Of a stretch of DNA of 64,000 nt, positions 44,554-53,720 are shown piece after piece. A program made the position numbers and the translations under genes. The stretch covers positions 124,001 through 188,000 of the forward strand of contig CAJWLF010000001.1 in NCBI GenBank assembly GCA_913043205.1, read 5' to 3'. How positions within the stretch are numbered: the first letter of the stretch is position 1; each line of letters opens with the position of its first letter. The notes below the pieces were generated by a model, which was given only the letters and a program-made list of their open reading frames with translations, did not search any database and had not been told where the DNA came from. The stretch is from an uncultured Chloroflexota bacterium. Lineage in GTDB: Bacteria; Chloroflexota; UBA11872; VXNJ01.

Positions 44554-46296
44554 ATGAAATTTTCTGAATTAGTTGAGGCCTTTGAGAGAATTGAAAATGT
44601 GAGTTCTAGAACTGAAATGACAGCTATCCTTGGCCAAGTGTTTCAACAGTGCTCCTCTTATGAAGCCCGGCTTATTGCTTACCTTATACAAGGTCGGGTC
44701 TCACCTGCCTTCGTGGCTCTTGAGTTCGGTGTTGGTGAGAAACTATTGCTTGAGGCTATTGCCCAGGCTTGCGACGTTGACAAATCCGTTGTTGAAAGCG
44801 CTGTGCATAATCATGGTGATTTTGGTTTGGCGGCTGAGGTACTCGTCGACAATGCCAGTGAGTGTTTGACAATAGCTCAGGTGTTTTCAGGACTTCTACA
44901 GGTGGCGCGGATATCTGGTGATGATTCCCAGCAGGCTAAAATTCAGTCCATATCAGAAATGATTAGTGCTATGAGCCCACGCGAGGTGCGCTACCTGGTT
45001 CGAATACCACTAGATCGGTTGCGTCTCGGTGTGAGAGACCCAACAGTTCTTGATGCCCTATCGGTGGGTCGTGTTGGAAATAAGTCCGACCGAAAGCAAA
45101 TTGAAAGGGCTTATAACTTGGTCAGCGATTTGGGATTGGTTTCCGAACTATATACTAGAGATGGTTTAGAACCACTGTGCGAGATTAACGTTGAGGTGGG
45201 CAATCCCGTGCGTCCAGCTCAAGCGGCTAGACTGTCTTCCGGTGATGAGATAGTTGCCAAAATCGGGGAGTGTGCAGTCGAACCAAAATTCGACGGATTC
45301 CGGCTTCAAGTACATCGCAATGGTCATCAAGTGTATATCTACTCAAGGAACCTTGAGGACATGACGGGAATGTTCCCTGAGATTGCCGAGGCGGCTAGGA
45401 CGCGTCTCAGTTGTGACAATGTAATTTTTGAAGGTGAAGCGATGGCTTACGATCCCGATACTCTTGAGTTTCGTCCTTTTCAGGTTACTGTGTCGCGTCG
45501 TCGTAAACACGATATCGATCGATTGTCTACGGACAACCCTCTCAAGTTGATTTGCTTTGATGTGCTTTGTGTTAATGGTGAAGATGTTACCACTTATGGC
45601 TACCGTGAAAGGCGAGAAAAACTGTTGCAGATCGTGCAACCTAACGAATCTATAGGCGTTGCTGAAAGTATTGTGACCGGCATCGGTTCCAAGATCGACT
45701 CATTTTTCGCCGAGGAAGTGGAATCTGGATTGGAGGGAGTGATTGCGAAAAAGTTGGATGCCCCTTATCAGGCGGGCAAACGCGGATTTAACTGGATCAA
45801 ACTAAAGCGCAGTTATAGTGTCGAATTAAGCGACACAATTGACTGTACAGTAATAGGTTACTGGTATGGACGTGGAAAGCGGGCGCAATGGGGCATTGGC
45901 GCGATACTTGCTGCTGTATGGGATTCCAACGAAGGTATGCTTAAAACGATTGCTCGAGTTGGGACTGGGTTTTCTGATGAGGAATGGGTTGCTATAAGGC
46001 ATCTGCTCGATAAGAATCGTTCGGAGACTTGTCCACCAGAAGTAGATTCTTCCATAATCCCCGATGTATGGGTGCATCCGATTCACGTTGTTGAGGTGCT
46101 AGCTGACGAGTTGACTAAGAGTCCCAATCACACGGCTGGCAAGGGAAATGATAACTCTGGGCATGCCCTAAGGTTTCCGCGAGTCCTCGGTATGCCTCGT
46201 ATGGACAAATCCCCTCAAGACTCTACAACCGTCGATGAGATAGAGAAAATGTTTCAAGCTCAGAACACTGGTAGTGCTGCTGAGGCTCAAGCTTGA
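44554..46296 (+). CDS. lig: ATP-dependent DNA ligase (archaeal/eukaryal DNA ligase I type)
   Basis: A 580-residue ligase with three domains: an N-terminal helical DNA-binding domain (about 1-200), an adenylation domain with the nucleophile Lys245 in EPKFDGFRLQVH, further motifs (YSRNLEDMTGMFPEI; IFEGEAMAY; LEGVIAKKLDAPYQAGKRGFNWIKLK), and an OB domain (DCTVIGYWYGRGKR; VARVGTGFSDEEW). It seals nicks using ATP. The length and domain order match archaeal replicative ligases more than short bacterial LigD types. The NAD-dependent LigA, if present, is outside the window. Confidence 0.92.
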   Translation: MKFSELVEAFERIENVSSRTEMTAILGQVFQQCSSYEARLIAYLIQGRVSPAFVALEFGVGEKLLLEAIAQACDVDKSVVESAVHNHGDFGLAAEVLVDNASECLTIAQVFSGLLQVARISGDDSQQAKIQSISEMISAMSPREVRYLVRIPLDRLRLGVRDPTVLDALSVGRVGNKSDRKQIERAYNLVSDLGLVSELYTRDGLEPLCEINVEVGNPVRPAQAARLSSGDEIVAKIGECAVEPKFDGFRLQVHRNGHQVYIYSRNLEDMTGMFPEIAEAARTRLSCDNVIFEGEAMAYDPDTLEFRPFQVTVSRRRKHDIDRLSTDNPLKLICFDVLCVNGEDVTTYGYRERREKLLQIVQPNESIGVAESIVTGIGSKIDSFFAEEVESGLEGVIAKKLDAPYQAGKRGFNWIKLKRSYSVELSDTIDCTVIGYWYGRGKRAQWGIGAILAAVWDSNEGMLKTIARVGTGFSDEEWVAIRHLLDKNRSETCPPEVDSSIIPDVWVHPIHVVEVLADELTKSPNHTAGKGNDNSGHALRFPRVLGMPRMDKSPQDSTTVDEIEKMFQAQNTGSAAEAQA

Positions 46297-46315
46297 CTAT
46301 TATTGGAGTGTAGAT

Positions 46316-47230
46316 ATGACATCAAAATTCATTGAAATAATCGACGCTAAGATGGCAACTCTTGTAGACAGCGAGGTTGAGATCGAATGCATTGCTTCTG
46401 GATTCGGATTCATTGAGGGTCCGGTTTGGATAAAGGGAGGCTTGGTTTTTAGTGACATACCAAATAACCGTCTCATTCGATGGACTGAAGATAAATATGG
46501 TCCGTCTGTAGTGACCTATCGTGCTCCTAGTGGAATGTCTAATGGGAATACATTGGATCTCAATGACGAACTCATCACTTGCGAACATAAGGGGCGAAGA
46601 GTGTCGCGGGGTGAATCTGGTGGTGATGTTGTTACAGTCGTTGACTCATACAATGGAAAACGACTGAATAGTCCAAATGACGTGGTGTGCCGCTCAGACG
46701 GATCTCTTTACTTTACAGATCCGCCGTATGGATTGATTCATCCAAGTAATCCGGCTCCAATTCCTAGTGAGCTTGGATTTAATGGGGTTTTTCGAATTGA
46801 TCCCGCTGGTAATCTTGAATTGATGTGTGAGGATTTTGATCGGCCTAATGGTCTAGCGTTTAGTCCTGACGAGCAAATTCTATACATAGATGACAGTGCT
46901 AGAGGTCACATACGTAAATTCCAGGTGGAAGATAGTGGGGGGTTATCCGATGGCGAGGTGTTTTTCGATTATATGTCGGCTGATGGAATGGGAGTTCCGG
47001 ACGGAATGAAAGTGGATTCTCTAGGCAATATTTGGAGCACTGGGCCTGGTTCTGTATGGGTTATCGATCCAGACGGATCCGCCATTGGAAGAGTATATGT
47101 CCCTGAAAGCCCTGCAAACCTAGCCTTTGGTGGTAGTGATCTCTGCACCATGTATTTCACCGCTCGGAACGGACTGTATCGGATGTCTTTGTTAGTCCCA
47201 GGTTTACCAGTCGGGCGTGCTAAGCGTTAA
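46316..47230 (+). CDS. SMP-30/gluconolactonase family protein
   Basis: A 304-residue six-bladed beta-propeller. Family motifs: FGFIEGPVWIKGGLVFSDIP (the calcium-binding Glu), SGMSNGNTLD, LNSPNDVVCRSDGSLYFTDPPYG, FDRPNGLAFSPDEQILYIDDS and GVPDGMKVDSLGNIWS. Members hydrolyse sugar lactones or other lactones. ATG 46316, with GGAG upstream, is chosen over an in-frame ATG at 46274 that lies inside the ligase gene. It overlaps the next gene by 14 nt, and the two may work on the same sugar-derived substrate. Confidence 0.9.
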   Translation: MTSKFIEIIDAKMATLVDSEVEIECIASGFGFIEGPVWIKGGLVFSDIPNNRLIRWTEDKYGPSVVTYRAPSGMSNGNTLDLNDELITCEHKGRRVSRGESGGDVVTVVDSYNGKRLNSPNDVVCRSDGSLYFTDPPYGLIHPSNPAPIPSELGFNGVFRIDPAGNLELMCEDFDRPNGLAFSPDEQILYIDDSARGHIRKFQVEDSGGLSDGEVFFDYMSADGMGVPDGMKVDSLGNIWSTGPGSVWVIDPDGSAIGRVYVPESPANLAFGGSDLCTMYFTARNGLYRMSLLVPGLPVGRAKR

Positions 47231-48461
47231 CTGGATGCTGCTAGGGTTAAGATCTCTTAGTTGGTTACTTGCAGCATCGTTATTATGTGTTGGGTTATGG
47301 TCCTGTAAAATTGGGCTTGATGGATATTTTCATATTGAACCTCTCCAGCCTGATCGAAATGCGGTAACTTTTGCACTGGTCGCCAGAGATTTTGACCAAC
47401 CTGTATTTATCACCAGTTCCCCTGAGGGATCCGCTGATTTGTTTGTAGCGGAACGAGGTGGTCGCATTTATCGTTTCGATTCTGACAGTGGGATTCGGAG
47501 CATTTTTCTCGATTTGTCAGATATTGTTTCGACATCGGGTCTTGAACAAGGACTGCTAGGAATGGCATTTCACCCAAACTATCCTGAAGATGAACGCCTG
47601 TTTGTGAATTTTGTTGATTCTGATTGGGATACTACCGTTGCATCAATCCGTGCAACGAGTAATGGTACGAACAGTATTCGCCGTGATTTTATGACGGTCA
47701 TTCTGTCTATCCCACAGCCATTTAACAACCATAATGGGGGTATGGTGACTTTTGGCCCTGATGGCCATCTGTACATAGGCACCGGAGATGGAGGCAGTCG
47801 AAATGACCCGTATGGCCATGGACAAGACCTTAATAGTCTGCTGGGCAAAATACTGCGGGTTGATGTGGATGAGTCTGGGGCCCAACCATATGCTATTCCC
47901 GATACGAACCCTTTTGTCGGCAGCGAGAATAAGCGCCCTGAAATTTTTAGTTACGGACTCCGCAATCCGTGGAGATTTTCCTTCGATGTGCAAACTGGCG
48001 ATTTATGGATCGGAGATGTGGGGCAGAACCGATATGAGGAGATTAATTATATAGCCGGAAATTCTCATGGCGGTCACAACTTTGGATGGAGTGATACAGA
48101 GGGTCCTGAATGTTTTAACAACCCTGGATGCCAGCCTGAGGTATACACTCTTCCAATAAGTCATTACGACACAAAAGATGGTTGTGCCATTACCGGGGGG
48201 TACGTTTACAGAGGCGATTCGAATCCTTCTCTTTACGGCACTTATGTTTTTGCTGACTATTGCAACGGCAAATTGTTCGGTGTTTCAAAGGCCAATGGGC
48301 GATGGGTAAAAGAATTGTTGATTGACAGTGACTTGCACATCAGCTCATTAGGGCAAGACGCCAACAAAGAGCTGTATGTTGCTGATTTCAAATCCGGCAG
48401 TATATACCAACTTATGGAAGTTGAATCTCAACATGGCTCAAGTTCTGGCGTTGGAATGTGA
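47217..48461 (+). CDS. Glucose/sorbosone dehydrogenase-family (PQQ-type) lipoprotein
   Basis: A 414-residue exported six-bladed propeller. The signal peptide ends in a lipobox, GLWSC, with Cys30 as the lipidation site. Family motifs: EQGLLGMAFHPNYPED, FNNHNGGMVTFGPDGHLYIGTGDGG, NSLLGKILRVDVD, SYGLRNPWRFSFD and WIGDVGQNRYEEI; a C-terminal GGYVYRG and FADYCNGKLFG follow. Members oxidise aldose sugars using PQQ in the envelope, although many have unproven cofactors. Cys-containing loops (ECFNNPGC, DGCAI) may form disulfides. It follows the lactonase-like gene, a logical oxidase/lactonase pair. Confidence 0.88.
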   Translation: MLSVNWMLLGLRSLSWLLAASLLCVGLWSCKIGLDGYFHIEPLQPDRNAVTFALVARDFDQPVFITSSPEGSADLFVAERGGRIYRFDSDSGIRSIFLDLSDIVSTSGLEQGLLGMAFHPNYPEDERLFVNFVDSDWDTTVASIRATSNGTNSIRRDFMTVILSIPQPFNNHNGGMVTFGPDGHLYIGTGDGGSRNDPYGHGQDLNSLLGKILRVDVDESGAQPYAIPDTNPFVGSENKRPEIFSYGLRNPWRFSFDVQTGDLWIGDVGQNRYEEINYIAGNSHGGHNFGWSDTEGPECFNNPGCQPEVYTLPISHYDTKDGCAITGGYVYRGDSNPSLYGTYVFADYCNGKLFGVSKANGRWVKELLIDSDLHISSLGQDANKELYVADFKSGSIYQLMEVESQHGSSSGVGM

Positions 48462-48481
48462 AAATCTATACTAGGATCGTG

Positions 48482-49093
48482 TTATACGGCAGCAGAATGT
48501 CGGTCGTTTATCATTTTTGCTACTGCTTCTTTTGCTTTTCCAATCAGAGGTGGTCCATGACCTGGCAAAAGGTTGTCAAAATCTATTTCCAACAACTTGG
48601 ACAGGCTTTTCCAAGGTCGAGGATGTCCAACAGGGTGCCCGCCAACAAGAAGTCCGCCCTTGACCCATTTGTCACTTGTTCCTAACGAGTCACCCACCAC
48701 AAGAGTACCGTTGTGAACAGGGGAAAAAAGTGCGTATTCGTCGCTGGAGGCGGTGGCAATTCTTATCGCAGTGAAGTCCCCTGGCAATAGGTCTCCATCA
48801 GAGAATTCGATGTAATCACTGATGGTTTCGAGTTTCTTCGAATGATTGTTTGGCACATATATGTTTGTGCCGGTTCTCTTGGCGAACAGATGCGCTTGCC
48901 GTTCATGGCTGCTGTTGGTAAGTATTATCCCTGACACCTTACCTGATTCTTCTATCTCGTCGATTCCACTATATTCCAGCGGGTCAACGAGCACGCCCTC
49001 ATCCGTAGTAGTTTTGATCCAATAGGATTCTAACCTGAAATAGCCAGGCCAATTCACCGTCCAGTGTTTGATGCCAGGAAGTATTTCTCTCAT
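48482..49093 (-). CDS. Metallo-beta-lactamase-fold protein with degenerate metal site
   Basis: A 203-residue MBL-fold protein. The fold is supported by SYWIKTTTDEGVLVDPLE, the hydrophobic GIILTN strand, LVVGDSLG and LLPGHGPPLIGKA near the C terminus. The HxHxDH motif that should follow LT is NSSHER (60-65), so at least two His ligands and the Asp are lost. A similar LTNxHH pattern is known in non-canonical MBL proteins. Zn-dependent hydrolysis is unlikely without another metal arrangement. It converges with the sugar-dehydrogenase gene and lies 18 nt after aconitase on the same strand. Confidence 0.72.
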   Translation of the reverse strand: MREILPGIKHWTVNWPGYFRLESYWIKTTTDEGVLVDPLEYSGIDEIEESGKVSGIILTNSSHERQAHLFAKRTGTNIYVPNNHSKKLETISDYIEFSDGDLLPGDFTAIRIATASSDEYALFSPVHNGTLVVGDSLGTSDKWVKGGLLVGGHPVGHPRPWKSLSKLLEIDFDNLLPGHGPPLIGKAKEAVAKMINDRHSAAV

Positions 49094-49111
49094 GTGATAT
49101 GCATGTATTTT

Positions 49112-51409
49112 CTACTCGGACGCTCGAGATTGTCGGATAACGTTAATTGCTGAGCCAGCCCAGAACCATTCAATCTGATCTTTGTTTAGCGTATGGGACA
49201 AAGATATTAAATCAGTTGAGCCATTTGAGTGCCTGATTGAGGCTTGGAGTGATGTGTTTGGATTTATCTTACCTATGTCGCATATGGTTATGCGGTCATC
49301 TTTTCGTATCAAATTATAGTCATCGGAACTATCAAAGGTGAGAGGCAAGATGCCCTGTTTTTTAAGATTTGATTCGGCAATCCTCGCAAAACTTCGAGCT
49401 ATTATGGCGGCCGCTCCCAATAGCCTTGGCGACATAGCGGCATGTTCCCTGCTGCTACCTTCACCATAGTTGTCATCACCTATTGCTACCCAGCTGCGAG
49501 ACTTGTTTTTCCATGAACGTGCAATCTTAGGAATTGATATATCTTCTTCTCCAGTAATGGAGTTGAACCCATGTCCTGGAGAGGTTGCAAAACAATTATT
49601 CGCCCCAAGAAACATGTTGTCACTGATGTTGTTTAGATGCCCTCGGTATCGAAGCCACGGCCCGGCTGCTGATATGTGGTCTGTGGTACAAGGCCCGTCC
49701 GCTTTTAGGAGTACTGGCATATTCAGGTATTCATCTGGATGACGCTCTTCAAACGGTTTAAGACGTTCAAGCCTTTTGCTGTGGCTAGCGATTTTGACCA
49801 TAACTTTTTCATCTGAATTCGGTGAAATATGACCGTGGCCCCTACCAATATAGCCATTTTCTGGGATATCTTTGGCTTGGGATGGTGGCTTTAAGGTGAA
49901 TGGTCCATTCGTTCCTTCTAACGCGTCTATGACAGGATTGAAAGACAATTTGCCGCCTAGCGCAAACGCCACAGCTATCTCAGGGCTTACAATAAAAGCT
50001 AGGGTGTCAGGATTACCATCGTTTCTACGTGGGAAATTGCGATTGTAAGACGTGACGATTGAGTTTTGTGCGCCAGTTCTACTATCCGGTTGGTTGCTGG
50101 GTGCGAAGTCGTCTCTTTGCCACTGTCCGATACAGGGTCCACATGCATTTGCCAGCACCGTCCCCCCCACTTTCTCCAGGGTGCCCAATTGTCCATCTCT
50201 TTCGATAGTTGCACGAATCATTTCCGATCCTGGGGTAACTAAAAATGGGACACGACTGGTGGTTTCATTGCTGATAGCCTGCTCGGCTACAGCCGCGGCA
50301 CGGGTAATGTCCTGATAGCTGGAATTTGTGCAGCTGCCTATTAGGCTAGCCGACAATTGATCCGGGTAACCGTGTTCAACAACGTCTTTTTGGAATTCGG
50401 ACAATGGCCTGGCTAAATCTGGCCTATGAGGCCCTACCACATGCGGTTCTAGAGATGACAAGTCGATTTCGACAATTTGATCAAAAAATTCTTCAGGACT
50501 GTCGAGAACTTCTTGGTCGGCGGTCAATAAATCGAGAGATGAGTCAGCTAGGTTTGCAATATCGGATCGATTTGTTGACCTAAGGTATCGGCCCATAGCT
50601 TTGTCGTAAGGGAATATGGATGTGGTGGCACCAAGTTCCGCCCCCATGTTCGTTATCGTCCCTTTGCCAGTGGCAGCAATCGAAGTTGTCCCTGGTCCAA
50701 AATATTCGACTATGTGGTTTGTTCCTCCTTTGGCTGACAGTATCCCGGCTACCTTTAGAATTACGTCTTTTGGTGACGCCCACCCATCTAGATTACCAGT
50801 TAAACGAATGCCGATTAGTTTTGGTGCTAATACTTCCCACGGAAATCCCACCATCACGTCGGCAGCGTCTGCACCACCAACTCCTATAGCAAGCATGCCT
50901 AATCCACCAGCGTTTGGAGTATGGCTGTCGGTTCCTATAAGAAGCCCTCCTGGAAAGGCATAGTTTTCAAACAGCACCTGATGGATAATTCCAGATCCAG
51001 GTGACCAAAACCCCATACCATAACGCTGCGAAACCGATCTTAAAAACTTGTATACCTCGTCATTCTCTTGCTTGGCAGCCTTTAGATCACTGTCTGCTCC
51101 AATATGTGCACGAATTAAATGGTCACAATGAATGGTTGTTGGAACCGATACCTCGTCCTTATCAGCCAGCATGAATTGCAGAGCTGCCATTTGTGCTGTG
51201 GCATCTTGCATAGCCACCCGGTCTGGTGTTAGTTGTAGATAGCTAACTCCCGGCACTAAGTCTTGTTTGGTATCGACAAGATGGCCGTACAAAAGTTTTT
51301 CTGACAGTGTTAAAGGCCGAGATACAGTGCTTCGCATCCCATCTAACCTCGACCGCATATTGGCGTAAACTTGTGCCACAAAATCCCTTGTCGAATCGAT
51401 GCTGCTCAT
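49112..51409 (-). CDS. acn: Aconitate hydratase (mitochondrial-type aconitase)
   Basis: A 765-residue aconitase, resembling the mitochondrial form more than the ~890-residue AcnA. It isomerises citrate to isocitrate. [4Fe-4S] cysteines: one in SLIGSCTNSSY and two in LANACGPCIGQW. Other active-site stretches are IHCDHLIRAH, LIGTDSHTPNAGGLGML, GDDNYGEGSSREHAA and a swivelling-domain Arg region. It faces away from sucC; the 194-bp gap between them holds both promoters. Confidence 0.94.
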   Translation of the reverse strand: MSSIDSTRDFVAQVYANMRSRLDGMRSTVSRPLTLSEKLLYGHLVDTKQDLVPGVSYLQLTPDRVAMQDATAQMAALQFMLADKDEVSVPTTIHCDHLIRAHIGADSDLKAAKQENDEVYKFLRSVSQRYGMGFWSPGSGIIHQVLFENYAFPGGLLIGTDSHTPNAGGLGMLAIGVGGADAADVMVGFPWEVLAPKLIGIRLTGNLDGWASPKDVILKVAGILSAKGGTNHIVEYFGPGTTSIAATGKGTITNMGAELGATTSIFPYDKAMGRYLRSTNRSDIANLADSSLDLLTADQEVLDSPEEFFDQIVEIDLSSLEPHVVGPHRPDLARPLSEFQKDVVEHGYPDQLSASLIGSCTNSSYQDITRAAAVAEQAISNETTSRVPFLVTPGSEMIRATIERDGQLGTLEKVGGTVLANACGPCIGQWQRDDFAPSNQPDSRTGAQNSIVTSYNRNFPRRNDGNPDTLAFIVSPEIAVAFALGGKLSFNPVIDALEGTNGPFTLKPPSQAKDIPENGYIGRGHGHISPNSDEKVMVKIASHSKRLERLKPFEERHPDEYLNMPVLLKADGPCTTDHISAAGPWLRYRGHLNNISDNMFLGANNCFATSPGHGFNSITGEEDISIPKIARSWKNKSRSWVAIGDDNYGEGSSREHAAMSPRLLGAAAIIARSFARIAESNLKKQGILPLTFDSSDDYNLIRKDDRITICDIGKINPNTSLQASIRHSNGSTDLISLSHTLNKDQIEWFWAGSAINVIRQSRASE

Positions 51410-51525
51410 AACGTTGTCTCATTTGATGGTTTCATATTTGTCAATTTGTTGAGTTGAAATTAAAGTTCCTCAGGAGCCCCTGTTGTATATGTTACCTGTA
51501 ATGGATTTGCTGTGCGAGAGGGCAG

Positions 51526-51558
51526 CGGGCGCACCTTAATTGTGGCAGCCCGATTTTT
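51526..51558 (+). terminator. Terminator-like hairpin in the sucC leader (possible attenuator)
   Basis: CGGGC (51526-51530) pairs with GCCCG (51548-51552) around a smaller CAC/GTG stem, followed by ATTTTTCT. It has the shape of a weak intrinsic terminator, but it lies about 45 nt upstream of sucC with no gene before it on this strand. If real, it could attenuate the sucCD-mdh operon. The core stem is only five base pairs. Confidence 0.3.
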
Positions 51559-51603
51559 CTGTGGCGTCTTCACGATAACCACGATAAGGACGGAGGCTAG
51601 ATA

Positions 51604-52734
51604 TTGAAACTTCATGAGCATCAAGCTCGCAAGCTGTTGTCTGAATTCTCCATACCGGTGCCTCGTGGGATAGTGGCTTCCTCAGTAGATGAGGCGATTT
51701 CGGCTTTTCACGAACTAGGAGGCCCGGTAGTGGTGAAGGCACAAGTCTTGTCTGGTGGGAGGGGAAAGGCTGGAGGGGTGGTATTAGCCAATAACGAGGC
51801 TGCCGTAGAATCCGCTGCAAAAAACATACTGCGTCTTGAGATAGGTGGATATTCTGTGAAGCGTCTTTTAATCACTGATGCTTGCGAAATTTCAAAGGAA
51901 ATATATTTATCCGCTTTGATCGACAGAAACGCAGGGGCGATTGCTGTGATGGCTAGCTCCAAAGGCGGTATGGATATTGAAGAAGTGGCTCTGCAGTCGC
52001 CCGAATTGATAATGCGTAGACATGTTGATTATGCCACGGGTCTCCCTCAATTTATGGCTCGAGAGTTGGGCTTTGAACTCGGTTTGGATTGGGATCAAGT
52101 GAAAGAGTTTCAGAGCATAGCGTCTAACCTAGTAGAGCTGCTGAAACAAGTCGATGCTTCACTTGTTGAGATTAACCCTTTGATTGTAGATGGTGAGGGC
52201 CATTGTCGGGCGATAGATGCAAAGATTGATTTAGATGACAATGCCATGGGCCGTCATCCTGAGCTGGAAAATCTTCGTAACCCGGAGGAGTATACCCGCG
52301 AGGAGATTGAGGCGCGAAACGCCGGCATTAGCTATATAAAATTGGATGGGAACATAGGGTGTATGGTCAATGGAGCAGGTTTGGCTATGGCTCTTCTTGA
52401 TGTAATCAAAGGTGAGGGCGGAGAGCCAGCCAATTTTCTCGATGTCGGGGGTGGTGCTGATTCTGTACAGGTCCGAACAGCCATGAACATAATCCTGTCT
52501 GATCCAACTGTACGGGTTATCTTGATCAATATTTTTGGAGGTATCACTAGATGTGACGAGGTTGCGAACGGTGTAATTGAAGCACTTGGGTCGATTTCCA
52601 AAGATGTTGATCTCGTAGTTCGCTTGGTTGGTACTAATGAGGATGAAGGGTTGTCGCTTTTGAAAACCGCTGGCATTTCAGCTCATTCGTCCATGGTTGA
52701 GGCGGTCAAACAGGCTGTTGAGCTGGCGTCATGA
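51604..52734 (+). CDS. sucC: Succinyl-CoA ligase (ADP/GDP-forming) beta subunit
   Basis: A 376-residue protein with an ATP-grasp N-terminal domain (KLHEHQARKLLSEFSIPVPRG; VVVKAQVLSGGRGKAGGV; LVEINPLIVDGEG) and a C-terminal CoA-ligase domain (CMVNGAGLAMALLDVI; ANFLDVGGGAD; INIFGGITRCDEVANGV). With SucD it couples succinyl-CoA to succinate with NTP formation. Start is TTG at 51604, with GGAGG (51592-51596) 7 nt upstream. It is the first gene of the five-gene sucCD-sdhAB-like-mdh run. Confidence 0.95.
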   Translation: MKLHEHQARKLLSEFSIPVPRGIVASSVDEAISAFHELGGPVVVKAQVLSGGRGKAGGVVLANNEAAVESAAKNILRLEIGGYSVKRLLITDACEISKEIYLSALIDRNAGAIAVMASSKGGMDIEEVALQSPELIMRRHVDYATGLPQFMARELGFELGLDWDQVKEFQSIASNLVELLKQVDASLVEINPLIVDGEGHCRAIDAKIDLDDNAMGRHPELENLRNPEEYTREEIEARNAGISYIKLDGNIGCMVNGAGLAMALLDVIKGEGGEPANFLDVGGGADSVQVRTAMNIILSDPTVRVILINIFGGITRCDEVANGVIEALGSISKDVDLVVRLVGTNEDEGLSLLKTAGISAHSSMVEAVKQAVELAS

Positions 52735-53597
52735 GCATTCTGATCAATGAAAACACTAAAGTTATGGTTCAGGGAATTACCGGTAATCAAGGTTCATTTC
52801 ACACCAACCTAATGCAGCAATATGGCACGAACGTCATCAGTGGTGTCGTGCCCGGGAAAGGTGGCGAATCAGTCTTCGGCGTACCAGTTTTTGACACCGT
52901 CATTCAGGCTGTTGAGTTCGATAGACCAGATTGTGCAGTGGTATTTGTTCCGGCCGCTGTTGCGGCTGATGCAATACTTGAGGAGGTGGCTTGCGGCATT
53001 CCATTAATTATTTGCATTACTGAGGGTATTCCGGTGCTTGATGTAACAAGAGTTATGCAGGCAGTAAATGCTTCCGGTGTCCGGCTGATTGGACCCAATT
53101 GCCCCGGTCTTATAAGCCCTGGTCGAAGCAAGGTTGGGATTATGCCGAGTCATATTCATATGCCGGGACCTGTAGGCGTCGTCAGCCGTAGTGGAACTCT
53201 CACTTATGAAGTCGTACAGGCTTTAACTGATGCCGGCATCGGTCAAACTACATGTGTTGGGATTGGTGGGGACCCCATAATTGGCACATCTTTTGTTGAG
53301 GCCGTAAAAATGTTTCAAGAAGACGATGAAACACGAGGTATTGTGGTCATAGGGGAGATTGGAGGGGAGGGTGAAGAACAATGTGCAGAGTATATAGGCA
53401 AATACGTAGACAAGCCGGTCGTAGGATTCATTTCCGGTAGGTCAGCGCCCGCTGAAAAACGTATGGGGCACGCCGGTGCGATTGTCTCAGGTAGTACAGG
53501 GTCAGCTGATGCAAAAATTTCGGCCTTCGAAGAAGTCGGTGTTTCAGTCGCAAGGATTCCAACTGACATTGCCGCGTTAATTTCTGATTTATTGTGA
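52731..53597 (+). CDS. sucD: Succinyl-CoA ligase alpha subunit
   Basis: A 288-residue protein. The CoA-binding Rossmann domain carries VMVQGITGNQGSFHTNLMQQYG and VSGVVPGKGG-like residues; the phosphohistidine site is GHAGAIVSG (His in the MGHAGAIV loop). GPNCPGLISPG and GIGGDPIIGTSFVEAV complete the family pattern. ATG overlaps the sucC stop by 4 nt. The next gene starts about 120 nt further on. Confidence 0.95.
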   Translation: MSILINENTKVMVQGITGNQGSFHTNLMQQYGTNVISGVVPGKGGESVFGVPVFDTVIQAVEFDRPDCAVVFVPAAVAADAILEEVACGIPLIICITEGIPVLDVTRVMQAVNASGVRLIGPNCPGLISPGRSKVGIMPSHIHMPGPVGVVSRSGTLTYEVVQALTDAGIGQTTCVGIGGDPIIGTSFVEAVKMFQEDDETRGIVVIGEIGGEGEEQCAEYIGKYVDKPVVGFISGRSAPAEKRMGHAGAIVSGSTGSADAKISAFEEVGVSVARIPTDIAALISDLL

Positions 53598-53720
53598 TGT
53601 TTTGTTATGCATGATCGTGTGCGCAGACGGATAACTGTGTAGGATATACGTTCAGGTGTTAATTAGAGTTATTACTTTGACGGGTTGTACAAGCAATCTG
53701 GGAAAGGCAAAAGCATAACT

